A stretch of DNA of 64,000 nt from Arcuatula senhousia (Eukaryota; Mollusca; Bivalvia; Mytilida; Mytilidae), in assembly GCA_963971305.1 (NCBI GenBank), contig OZ020303.1:15187184-15251183 (forward strand), in the 5' to 3' direction. The notes beneath the pieces were generated by a model, which was given only the letters and a program-made list of their open reading frames with translations, ran no database searches and was not told where the DNA came from. A program made the position numbers and the translations under genes. This document shows positions 1-42,100 of the stretch, piece after piece. Positions within the stretch are counted from its first letter, which is position 1, and each line of letters begins with the position of its first letter.

Positions 1-536
1 ATGAAAAATTCATTTATTCAACCCCATTCACTTCTTACAGCCCTTCACAGTCCCATCTTCTTTCTTTGCAAATCTATTCTTTGCTTTTTTGTTGTAACAA
101 AAAATACATTCTAGATTCTTAAACTGTTACATAGTATTGGCCAAAGTTGTTCCAGCATAGTTAATCTTTGTAAGCCTTAAAAAGCTGGATGAAGCCATGA
201 CAAAATCAGTAGACACAAAAAACAACACAACACCAACTAAACTTCAATTGGTAATACTGATTACTGTAAAGGAGGACATTTTCTTGCCATCCTTTTTTTT
301 CGCTGAAGGATGACTGAATTTTAGTTTTAACAATTTTGATTTGGGCTTTAATGTTATTGTCCATAGACTAAAATGGAAGACCTAGATATTTGCACTGTTA
401 AATTTTCCCCTAGCAATGTCAACGCAAAAATAAAACTGCCACAAAAATTTATGTAAAATCTGTTGTAATAATGGTGAGGTTGTGCACCTCATTTGTTTCA
501 AAGTAACTCTGATAAAACATTCTTAAAAGATTTTTA
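1..536. other. Non-coding left edge
   Basis: AT-rich sequence with stops in all frames and no exon-like block with splice signals. I see nothing here that I can name. Confidence 0.5.
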
Positions 537-1253
537 TAAGGGCCCCACAACGAAGATGCGGACACCCTTTAGTTTTCACTTTGTCTGTCGGTCTGTCCGT
601 CCGTCAACAATTCTTGAGAACACTAAAACTCAAAAACTATTATCAACACAGTTCTGTATTTTTGTACAGCTACTAAGTAGCATGTCATTATTTGCATATT
701 AAAATTTCATGCAAAAATGTGAAATATTTTTTTTGAAAAAACTTCATTTATAATCAAAAATAACATATTTTGAGAACACTAAAACTCAAAAACTATTAAT
801 AATACAGTTCTGAAACTTTGTACAGCTGCTAAGTAGCATGTCATGATTTGCATATTAAAATTACATGCAAAAATGTGAAATATTTTTTGGAAAAAACTTC
901 ATTTTTTATCAAAAATAACAGATTTTGAGAATTGGACTTTGTGAACACTCAAACTCAAAAACTATTAACAATACAGTTCTAAAACTTTGTACAGCTGCTA
1001 AGTAGCATGTCATGATCTGCATATTCAAATTTCATTCAAATCTATTTCATGTATTTAAAACTTTTGGAAAAAACTTCATTTTTGATGGAAAATCACAGAT
1101 TTTGAGAATTTGTATTTTTTAAACAATAAAGCTAAAATGCTATTAACAATACAGCTCTGAAGTTTCATACATATTCCATGGAACATGCCTTTGTGGTTAT
1201 AATCAAAGTTTGATGATTTTAAAAACACTAAGATTTTTTGCAGCGGGGCCCTA
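537..1253. repeat. Interspersed repeat, GGGCCCC-ended family
   Basis: The element starts AGGGCCCCACAACG and ends GCAGCGGGGCCCT, so the ends form an inverted repeat of about 8 bp. A CTGTCGGTCTGTCCGTCCGTC stretch lies just inside the left end (about 584-605). About four diverged internal units follow, each with a GAAACTTTGTACAGCTGCTA-like core. The TACAGC word recurs at 665, 821 and 990, giving steps of 156 and 169 bp. No coding capacity is visible. The architecture matches other repeats in this window. Confidence 0.6.
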
Positions 1254-3305
1254 TCTGACTTTGTCAGTATTCTAGTTTACAAAAGGTTTCTAAGATGAAT
1301 ATCAAGAAACAAATTCATAGATAGTTATTAAAAGTATAGAATCTTTTGGATTTCAGAATGCCATTTTTACATATTTAAAAAACCCAACAGATTTCTACAT
1401 AGAGTATCAAGGGTTTATCATTCCAGCTATATATACTTGGTTTGTGTACTGGAATGTTAAATTGAGATGAACACCTCTACCATGGGCAAGGAATATCTTG
1501 AACTGTTTAGTTGGAAACTAAATTTCTTTATGCATAACTTTGACAGTGTAATTGTTAATGTTAATAATTAGTGTTTCAGTACAAGTGATTGAAGCCAATT
1601 CTTGGAATAGAAAATAATGAGATGTGGAATAAGTGTACGCGACACAGCCCACCATCAAGTGGCAATTCAGAAAAGCCTATAAGTTGAAAAGAAAACCTTG
1701 AATTGATAATCTGAACTTGAACTTGAAAAATACCACATTTATACATAGATAACCTAAGTTCACCCTTAGATTATATATAATATAGTCCTACAATTAATAC
1801 TTCTTTCTAAAAAAAAGGATTAATACAAGTCAGAGGGGCCAAACAGTGAGGGGCAGGTCAAAAGATATGTCCCCTGTATAAAGGTAGTTATTCAGTGATG
1901 TATGAATGCCCTAGGCTATAGGACAGTTATGTTACACAGATTTACATAGGTTAATCAGGTAGTCAACTCATGATCGCTCAGTTTATCCAATGCAGGGGGC
2001 ATCAGATAGTATAACTTTGAACAATCATAGCCAATTTAAAAATGTATGGATAATCATAAAATTTTGAAATAAAGATATGAAAAAGACTGATAAGTAACAT
2101 TTTGTCTCATATTTTTTTTAATGTTGTCAGTTGCCTATGTAATACTCTGATTAAAAGCATCATTTATTAGACAGTTTTGCCTTGGAACTTCATCAGTGGG
2201 ACAAAATATTTGACTCTAACATTTTGGCTTATAATTAACAAAACTGAAAGTAGTGAAAAGTGAAAAATCTTTTTTATGTTGAACTAAGGGGACTACTTTT
2301 TATGGCCCTTTTTGCATGTCTAGAAGAAAAAATATCCTATTACTTGTAAAAGGGAGATTTGCAGTAAATATGCATCAAACATTAAAACAAAAAAAAGAAC
2401 AGTGCTTTTATTTTTATGTATATTTATATGATTAAAGAATTTAGACAATTGTGACATTATATTATGATTATAGACAAAAAGAAAAGTTTGGATTATTTGG
2501 TTCTAAAATAAGAATATATTAAACTTAATTAGATAATATTTATTTTTGATATAAAGGTATGATTAGCATAACAAAATATGTGTGACATCCAGCTGGGTTT
2601 TAAATAATGCATTAAATGCTAATTATGTAAGTCAATTTATGAGGTGTAATATTTTACTAATTAACCTCCATTTATTGAATTTTGATATGACACTTCCCAA
2701 GCTTTGATCAATAAAGACATGAGTCCAAGGGTTTGGACCTTGAGATACATGGAGGACTAATCTAGGTGAGGTGGTCAGTTTAAAACTATGTACTGGTGAC
2801 GTTCATTAGAATCTACCTGATAACCAAAGGTTCAATTGATGTAACAAGTTAATATGAGCCCGCTGAAGGGGAAAAGAACATATTAAACTATTAAAAGAAG
2901 TGTTTATACATACAAATCTGTGAGAAATAAACCACAGCATAAATGAATTATTTATTTGATACTACACAGATTTAGTAGTAACAGTTTATTGTTTTATTGT
3001 ACTTCTTAAGGATTTCTTTTGGAAGAGAGTAGTGTTACTGGACATTTTTGATATAAGATATAACATTAGATGTGATATATTTATTTTGTACAATTTAATG
3101 CACCTTGTGACTTTGTTTCAAGAGCAAGGAACTGACAGCTTGTGACAGAATCTCAACTTGCAGTTGATGCTGGTTTTAATTAATGAGCTTTTTTAGTGTA
3201 AATTATACCATTTACGTGCATTATAACATTTTATCAACATGGAACTAGAAAGACGTTAAAACTTCTGATTTCTTAAAGTCAGTTTTTGTACTTTTATACA
3301 TAACA
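1254..3305. other. Non-coding upstream region of SGK3
   Basis: No protein-coding exon is visible. A short SINE-like motif (GATGTGGAATAAGTGTACGC, from about 1621) recurs at about 39722 and marks an interspersed repeat fragment. The SGK3 promoter and any 5' untranslated exon are probably here or just before the first coding exon, but I cannot place a start site. Confidence 0.45.
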
Positions 3306-33969
<30,664 letters not shown>

Positions 33970-34911
33970 TAGACAACTCTACATGGCATATAAGCATGGT
34001 TGTGATATTTATTAGAAAATCCTGTCCAAAAATTTTCTCTTTTTTTGTATACTGAGATATTTATTAAAGAAGGCAGTGAAATGTTAACTTTTGTATTTAA
34101 AAAGCCAAATTGGATTTTTCTGATGATGTGGATAGTGGATACAGGAGAACTTGGTATAAAAGAAGACAAGGGTGTGTTGTCCATAGAATGACTATTGAAA
34201 GTAAAAGCTGTCGATGGACTATTGTGATGTGTGCTCCTTAGTTACCAAAGAGGCTATCAGTCTTTTTGATGAATTTATTTTGAGCACACGTATGGATTTT
34301 GTACAGTAACATTATGAAAGTATTTTTGATTATATTAGGTGGAAATATAGCACAATATTGTTTTGATTGTAGAAGGTTGGTAAAGTTTTATAGAATATTT
34401 TTTATGTTTCCCACCAAATGTTGCCTTCTATTGATTATGTACATAGTTTATATAAATATTGAAAGGTGCTATTACTAGATTTTGTGGATAGAACTATGGT
34501 TATGAATTATTTTTATAAACTTGATTGTGTATAAGGTTAAAAATTCAGTTTTAATCAACATTTTAAAACGCTTGTTGACAGTTTTTAAGACCTTTCTTAT
34601 ATATACTATTTCCCAAGATTGCTTTTCAATTTTATGAAATTTAGAACAAAACGTAATAGTACATCTTTTATAAATTAAGTTGTTATGTTATGATTCCATG
34701 TTTCTATAAAAGACAAGGACCAAAGTCTACATGCAGGTTGTGTACTATCATTATTGTATCTCTGAGATGAGTCTACATGCAGGTTGTGTACTATCATTAT
34801 TGTATCTCTGAGATTGTAAAGCATTCATCATTTCTACAAAGTTTATTTTATATTGTATTTTGAGCATCCTTCAAATCAAATTCATTACTCATAGTTTTCT
34901 TCATATTCTGC
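33970..34911 (+). other. SGK3: SGK3 3' untranslated region (proximal part)
   Basis: Non-coding sequence after the TAG at 33967-33969. It contains a 46-bp direct tandem duplication (34724-34815; units start AGTCTACATGCAGG). No convincing close polyadenylation signal was identified. An AATAAA at 37083-37088 could serve a long 3'UTR but may be unrelated. Confidence 0.5.
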
Positions 34912-35124
34912 ATACTGTGGATTCATTTATTTTCTTGAGTACAAATTTTCGTGGTTTGATGAAAATTGATATGTTCGTGGATTTTTAAATTCGTGGTTCT
35001 GAAGTCTGCAGCATAAAGATCAATGTTATATTTAATTTTCGTGGGGTATCAATTTCCTGGGTCAATGCCAGCCACGAAAACCTTGAATATTGATACTTCA
35101 CGAAAAATAATGAAACCACAGTAT
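34912..35124. mobile_element. MITE-like element, ATACTGTGG ends
   Basis: A 213-bp block with terminal inverted repeats ATACTGTGGATTCATT and AATGAAACCACAGTAT (15 of 16 match). Inside are several TTCGTGG/CCACGAA words in opposite orientations. It is non-coding. The ends could equally be read as TA target sites flanking CTGTGG, as in Tc1/mariner-type MITEs; that is only a possibility. Confidence 0.6.
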
Positions 35125-35133
35125 GTCTATAAC

Positions 35134-35140
<7 letters not shown>

Positions 35141-35171
<31 letters not shown>

Positions 35172-36335
35172 TAGTCGGGTCACTCCGTCCGTCCGTCCGT
35201 CTGTCTGTCCGTCTGTCCGTCCGTCCCGCTATGGGGTGCCTGTCTTGTGTAATCTGAATCTCAAAAACCAAAAACTAGATCTTTCTGAAATTTTACACAG
35301 TGATTACAGATATAATGAAGATGTGCACCTCCCCTTTTGGGGTCATTTTATAATTTCGTTTAGAAATTAGGGGCCCAAAAGGGGCCAAAAAAGCGACTTT
35401 TTATTTTTTTTTCCACAATAACTTTTGTTCTGGTTGACCAAATGCTATGAAACTTTACAGTAATGTTACTTACCATAAAAGGAAGGGTTGGGCTGATTTT
35501 GGGTGTCCCCTCTTTTTTCGTTTAGAAATTAGGGGCCCTAAAGGGACCAAAAAAGTGACTTTTTTTATTTGTTTCCACAATAACATTTGTTCTGGTTGAC
35601 CAAATGCTAAGAAACTTTACAGTAATGGTACTTACCATAAAAGGAAGGGTTGGGCTGATTTTGGGTGCCCCTTCTTTTTTCGTTTAGAAATTAGGGGCCC
35701 AAAGGGGGCCAAAAAAGCGACTTTTTAAATTTTTTCCACAATAACTTTTGTTCTGGTTGACCAAATGCTATGAAACTTTACAGTAATGTTACTTACCATA
35801 AAAGGAAGGGTTGGGCTGATTTTAGGTGCCCCCTCTTTTTTCGTTGAGAAACTAAGGGCCCTAAAGGGGCCAAAAAAAGCAACTTTTTTATTTGTTTCCA
35901 CAATAACTTGTTTTGGTTGACCAAATGCTATTAAACTTTACAGTAGTGTTACTCACCAGAAGCTAAAGGGTGGGGATGATTTTGGGTGTCCCCTCTCTTT
36001 TTGTTTAGGAACGAGGGGCCCAAAAGGGGCAAAAATGCGACATTTTTTATTTATGGTCCGATTTAGAAAAAAATTTTTACAAGTTAATTTCGGTCATATA
36101 TTGGATATAAAATGGAAGATACAATTTTTTCTTGACCCACCTTTTCTGTTTAGCAATAAGGGGACAAAAAGGGGAAACAAATAGTAACTATTTTTTTGTC
36201 TATTTTTACAATATTGGGTGGCATGTGACAAATATGCTTTGTAAGTCCACCATAGGATGGAAGTGTCAAAATATTTTGACTGTCCATATTGGGCCTAGAA
36301 CGTACAGGGTTTAACGTTTTGCCGTGCGACGCAGG
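35141..36335. repeat. Interspersed repeat, CCTGCGTCGC-ended family
   Basis: Perfect 10-bp terminal inverted repeats CCTGCGTCGC and GCGACGCAGG. The left end folds into a hairpin (CCTGCGTCGCC aaa GGCGAAAGCAGG). A CCGTCCGTCCGTCTGTC stretch follows. Units start at CGTTTAGAAATTAGGGG near 35357, 35519, 35681, 35842 and 36002, a period of about 161 bp. Each carries GAAACTTTACAGTAATGTTAC. No coding frame is seen. Confidence 0.75.
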
Positions 36336-39158
36336 GCCAGACATCGATTGGTCTTGTTCATTTATGAGAAAAAAAAAAGTTTAATATATAGTGATTTTAA
36401 TGCTGCCTTTTACCTTAAATTTATTATAAAGATTGATTTGTTTGATGAGGTTTAAGGCCCCTTTTAAACATAAAGAAGATTTGAAAGACAATCTACTGAA
36501 GAAAGTAGTGCAATAAGACAGTGCATTAATTATAAATGTTGCCAACTATTTACTAGTCAAATAGTGTGGTTTATAGTCAATTTAAATCAAAAGTTTCAAT
36601 ATCACAGCCATATTCTAGTAAAACATGTAACAGAACTTTATTTTAAAGTTTAGTATCTTATTTTCACTTTTTTTGTTAAGTAACATTTTTTAAAAGTTTA
36701 GATGGAATCTATATTATTTCATATTAAAAGAACATATTTTTTTTTATTAATGTGCATTTAAAAACTTTTAAAGTAATCTTTTATAAATTCTGCATTTACC
36801 ATATTCATTCTGTATATTTATAGAATACCTCATTTTGTTTCATGCCTGACAACAAATTTTGTACTTAACACATATCAAAGATTCATAATTGTCAGAATGT
36901 CTTAAAGATGTACATTCCAATATCATACATCAATCATACTTGGAAAACACAAATTTGTTGTTCTTTTTTATTGAAATTGTTTTTGTTTTTATGCTCAATG
37001 TTTTAAAATTGTTGTTGGTTTTTTAATGTTGTTTACCAACAATTTTGTCTATCTATGCAACAGGTTGCATAAAATACATAAAAATAAAATGATAAAAACC
37101 CTAATTGTTTATTTGTTTCCTTCTAGCCACATATATAGGAAGACGAATTTAGCCATGTCTTGATTGCAGGCACCATCATAATCATTAAAAAAAAAATACT
37201 AAATGAAAAGTGTCAAAGTAGCTCAGTTGAAAGCCAAGGTCAAAAGATGACAATGCAACTGCTACTTTCTAGCATTGATGCATTAAACTATAAAGTTTTA
37301 TTATGAAAGGACTTAAAGTTTCTGAGATATGAAGGTGCACAGACAGCTCATTTTGAAGCTGATTGGGCCAGCTGATTAGTAATAACTGAGTTATCTTGGT
37401 TTTTTTTCTATTCAGTATCTAAATTAAGGCTTCCTTCTTGAAAACTTAGAAATTGAGATTTCTTATAATAATTCACGTGATTTAAAGCAAGTCATGTATC
37501 AGTTCTTATCCCCCTTAACTGATATTCCACATAGATATATGATTAAACACACATGGTAAAAAACAAATCAACTTGTAAGGTTGTTGTAATTCTAAATAAG
37601 AGTTAACAGTAAGAATGTCCAGATTGCAGGCACCATCAGAATTATGCTTGAATTGTAACATTTTTAAACATACCTAATGAAAAGTATCAAAGTAGCTCAA
37701 TTTGAAAACCAAGGTCAAGGTCAAAAGATGAGGATGAAACTGTAGCTGTCTAGCACTGATGCACAAATCTATGAAGTTTTATTATTTTAGGACTTATAGT
37801 TCCTGAGATCAGACATATATAAAGGTGTTTATAAAACTAATTATATGGAATTTGCCAAATTGGTACTCATAAAACTAGATCAACATCTATGTCTTGCTCT
37901 GCTTGGGAGGTGAAACAAAACGGGTGATGGATATTATTGAAAAAAAAATCCAATCTTCATTGAATTATAATATGATTAACAAATTGGTGAGAAGGTATAC
38001 AGTAACTTACAAGTTTATAAAGATTTAAAAACTAACATTACTAGCAATGACATAAATGACACTTCTGAACATACCAAATTCAATGAATTAGTGGCCCAAA
38101 TATGAGTGTTTGGCTCTTCTAAGCTTTGTCTAGTATAAAGACCCTAATCAATATTGGACTAGAAGTTCGGTTGGAAAACAGGATTCCAAACTAATAATGA
38201 GCAGGACATATTAATTCAGTGTGACGATGTAGCAGCTAAACACACATTTTACGTTTTTAAGGAGTCATTGTGCCAGATTAGATATAGGACTGTAGCAAAT
38301 ACGTTAACTCTTACTTGGGCATCTATCTGTACGTGAAACATGCGTTGATGTTTCAAACTAAATATCTAACTTGTTTTAAAATCGCACAATTATATTAGAT
38401 GCTGAAAAACGGTATGTTTACTGAAGGGGAATCAATACAATAATGATTTACTATAGATACATCCTTCCATTCTCAATCTGTCACAATGGCTCAATACGTA
38501 AACTGCATCAATGCAAAAGTTATTAATAAATCTTAAGCCAGATCATCAATTATCATTTTAAGGTAAAGTTAATATTATTTTTTATATGTGGTCTACACAT
38601 TTTTAAAAGTAATTTTATTTGGAATAAGTGTAAATGTCACAACATCATAAGCAAATGGCAACGTAAAACATCAGTGAGAAACATTCAGCAGCTGTCATTG
38701 CTTCAAGGTAGTGCTAGCTGCTCATCGTCTTGCAGTTGGTTTCCATAAAGTAACAGTGATAATATCAAAATGGTTCAAAACCAATCAAGATACTATCGCG
38801 TATATCGTCCATTTGGTTTCCCCAAACTGTTTTTTTTTTCAAATGAGAGTGATAAAAATTTATTCAAATTGTTCAAGTTACAAATGATGGAAATGATTAC
38901 ATGTTTTACTCGATCTTGTTCAAATGTTCTCAATGCTTATTAGTGTAAGTTGGATTTGTTTTCTCTGCAACTTCTTAAGGCTTTAGATCTCTGAGCTCTA
39001 GATATCTAGTATTAAGATTTGCTTTCAGAACAGCAGCTCTCCTACTTACTGTTAAACAAAATCTGGTCGTTGAGCCATTTTACAATCATTTTAAGAAATT
39101 CAAAATGTTTGTTGAATTCATTACTGCGCCTGATGATACATTTCTTCTTATAGTGACA
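36336..39158. other. SGK3-DHRS11 intergenic region
   Basis: Non-coding. It contains a possible AATAAA polyadenylation signal at 37083-37088. Two diverged copies of a unit beginning GATTGCAGGCACCATCA lie at about 37162 and 37622 (460 bp apart), within about 37140-37910; each includes TTTTATTA..GGACTTA and TTCTGAGAT-like words of the wider repeat group. Just before the dehydrogenase start, TTCTTCTTATAG ends at about 39153 and could be an acceptor for a non-coding first exon. Confidence 0.5.
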
Positions 39159-42100
39159 ATGGAGAAATGGAGAGGTAGAGTTGCCCTGGTTACAGGGGCA
39201 TCAATGGGCATTGGTGAAGCCACGTGTAAGACTTTAGCCAAGTGGGGTATGAAGATTGTCGGATGTGCAAGGTCTGAAGACAAACTGATGGTAAATCTAT
39301 ATATTGTTGGCGTGGCCTTGAGACTACGTATTACAATTATTTGTTGTCAGTGATATGCATCGTGGTATTGACTTTGACTACTAGTATTTATTAGAACACC
39401 GAGATTTAGGAGCCCTATACTTATCACTTTGTTCTTCCTTCCGTCTGAAAACGGTCTAAGGGGCACATATCTGAAATTTTACGCGGTGATTATGTAGCAT
39501 TTGATGGTGCTCATATTAGAATTTACTGCAAATCTATACACAATAAAAATCCACTAGAAATCCTAATACATTTTCCCTAATATTATATTTTGAGTTGCCA
39601 TATGTATTTTGTGAAACTTGTAATATTTATAGGTTGGCATCTATTCATGTGAATAACATCTTCAACCATTTCGTTTTGGTCTCTATGTACAATCATCAAC
39701 AACGAATAAAATAAAAGATGATGAGATGTGGAATAAGTGAACGCGACATAACAATTTAAAAATCAACAAATGAAAACAGCAAACAGCCTTCAATGTTTAC
39801 AATGACTACCAGTGGTCGCTGCTCGCTATTTTGCAATTGGCCCAAGAATGAAAATATAATAACTATGATCCAAGCCCAATCCTAAAGTGTCAAGAAAAGA
39901 CACCAATCTTGACAAAGTACAATTAACATAAATTCGAGGAATACCATCACCGGCTTTTATAAAGATCCCTGGCATGTTTAAAATGTGGTGGGGATAAACT
40001 TGATTTTTGTGGTAGTGGAATGATACATAATATGTTATCTAAGTTAAAAACTTTTTTTTTTTTTTTTTTTTTTGGAAAAGAAATTGGAGGCCGATATAAT
40101 TGCTGATGGTGGACAGTTCATGCCCATTGTCTGTGATATGAGGGTTGAAAGTGAGATACTAGCCATGTTTAACAGTATAAAGGAGAGATGGGGAGGAGTC
40201 GATGTCTGTATCAACAATGCTGGCCTTTCTCTTGATTCTACTATTATAGATGGCAATAGTGAAGCCTGGGAAAACATGTGGAAGGTGAGTATCGGATTTG
40301 CTGGAAAAGTGTGTCAACATGCTTGTTCTCTGCTGATTGTCCAATAACAAAATATAAGTTGCTCTTTTCTGCGTCTTGCAACAGCTCAAAGCAATCTAGA
40401 TAGGTAGTAACACCCTTTGTTTTTTGTGCGTTATGAAGTAAAATATGAAATCTTCAAGACAGATTAAGAGGTACCGTCGCCCGTTACGAATTATTTTTGT
40501 TTGAGTTGTTACATAGGAATTAAGAGTTCCACATTTGGTCGGCTGAAAAGTTAAACTTTACAAGTTTGTTTAGAGTTTATATTTTGACCTTTCATTTGTG
40601 ATTTCAGGTCAATGTTATGGCACTGTGCATTTGTACCAGAGAATCAGTCAAATTAATGAGAAGTAACAGTGTTGACGATGGTCATGTCATCAATATCAAC
40701 AGGTACGTCCCCAAAACAGACTCCTCTGGTTTGGTCGCCACAACATATTCTCTTCTTCTGGGTTGTTCTTCACAAAAGACTTCATTCATCTGGTTATGTC
40801 TCTACAAAAGACTCCCTTCATCTGTTTTGTTCTTTTCTAGCATGGTCTCTACAACAGACTTCATCTTCTGGTCTGGTCACCACAACAGACCCCAGCCCCT
40901 TCTTCTGGGTTGGACTCCACAGCAGACCCCTTTATTAGGTTTGGTTTCCATGACATAACCATTTATTCTGGTCTGGTCTCCACAACAGACTTCTTTTTCT
41001 CATGTTTTGGTCTACAACACACTACCGTCTTCTGGTTTGGTCTCTAAAACAGATTACCTTCGTTATATTTTGTCTCCACAAAAGACCACCTTCTTTTGGT
41101 TTGGACTCCACAGTAGACCCCTTGATAAGGTTTGGTCTCCACGAGGCCAAAAATAAAATTTTAGTTGTTTGCCGTTTCCGGCCGATTGGGACAGTTTACC
41201 ACCGCTGGGGAAAATTATTTTGCTTTCCAGAAAAAGAAATTTTTTTTATTTCTAATATTTTCGTCTACCTCGCGTCCGTTGCGGTATATCTCTGTTCTTA
41301 TTCAATTTCGGTAATTAGTCGTTCCTGCTGATTCTCGATCGATTAAACGTTTGAAAAGATTTTTACGTGGCTGTTGGATACCTACTGACTTTCACAGTTT
41401 TCATCCTCTGTTAAAATTTACCTATGAAGTATCTAAAACCGAAATGATTTTTCTAGATACAATTATATACAAAGGACCACGGTTTAGAGAAAACGGAATG
41501 CTAGACGTTCGCAGCTATATCAAACCAACAAATACACACCAGTACCTACATAGAACCTCTATGCACAATTCTTCGGTATTTTCTGCTCTAATCAGAGGAG
41601 AAACCATCCGTCATCGTAGAAATTGTTCTGATTTGAATAATTTTAACCAAGAAATGGGAAACTTTAAATATCATTTAAAGAACAGAGGTTACAAAGATAT
41701 TGAAATTGATCATCATTTTGAATCAATCTTCAACATAGAAAGATCAGAGTTACTCCGCTTTGCACCAGTGATTAAACCCATTCCATTAGTAATGATTACT
41801 AAATTTAATTTTGCATCAAGAAAACTATATAAAGTTCTTCGTAAACATTATGACAAATTAAGTAAGAATGCTCGTTGCAAAGTTTTGTTTCCAAAACCAC
41901 CAATGGTGGCATTCAGCAGACATAAAAATCTTAAAGACTTGCTAACAAATTCGTTAGTAAAATAAAATGTCAGTCTAAGCTAGATCGTTTCTAGTATACA
42001 TTTCTCATATGGAATAAATGCTTTTGATTTTTATAAAAAAAATTAGTAGTCATGTGTGTATTATCTTACACTACATATGATAAAGATCTCAAGATTGGGA

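Noticed and set aside
39105..39158. N-terminal extension of the dehydrogenase from the ATG at 39105
   Set aside because: The 18 extra residues have no family counterpart, the family normally starts just before the RWRxRxALVTG-type stretch, and an acceptor-like TTCTTATAG lies between the two ATGs. Kept only as an alternative.
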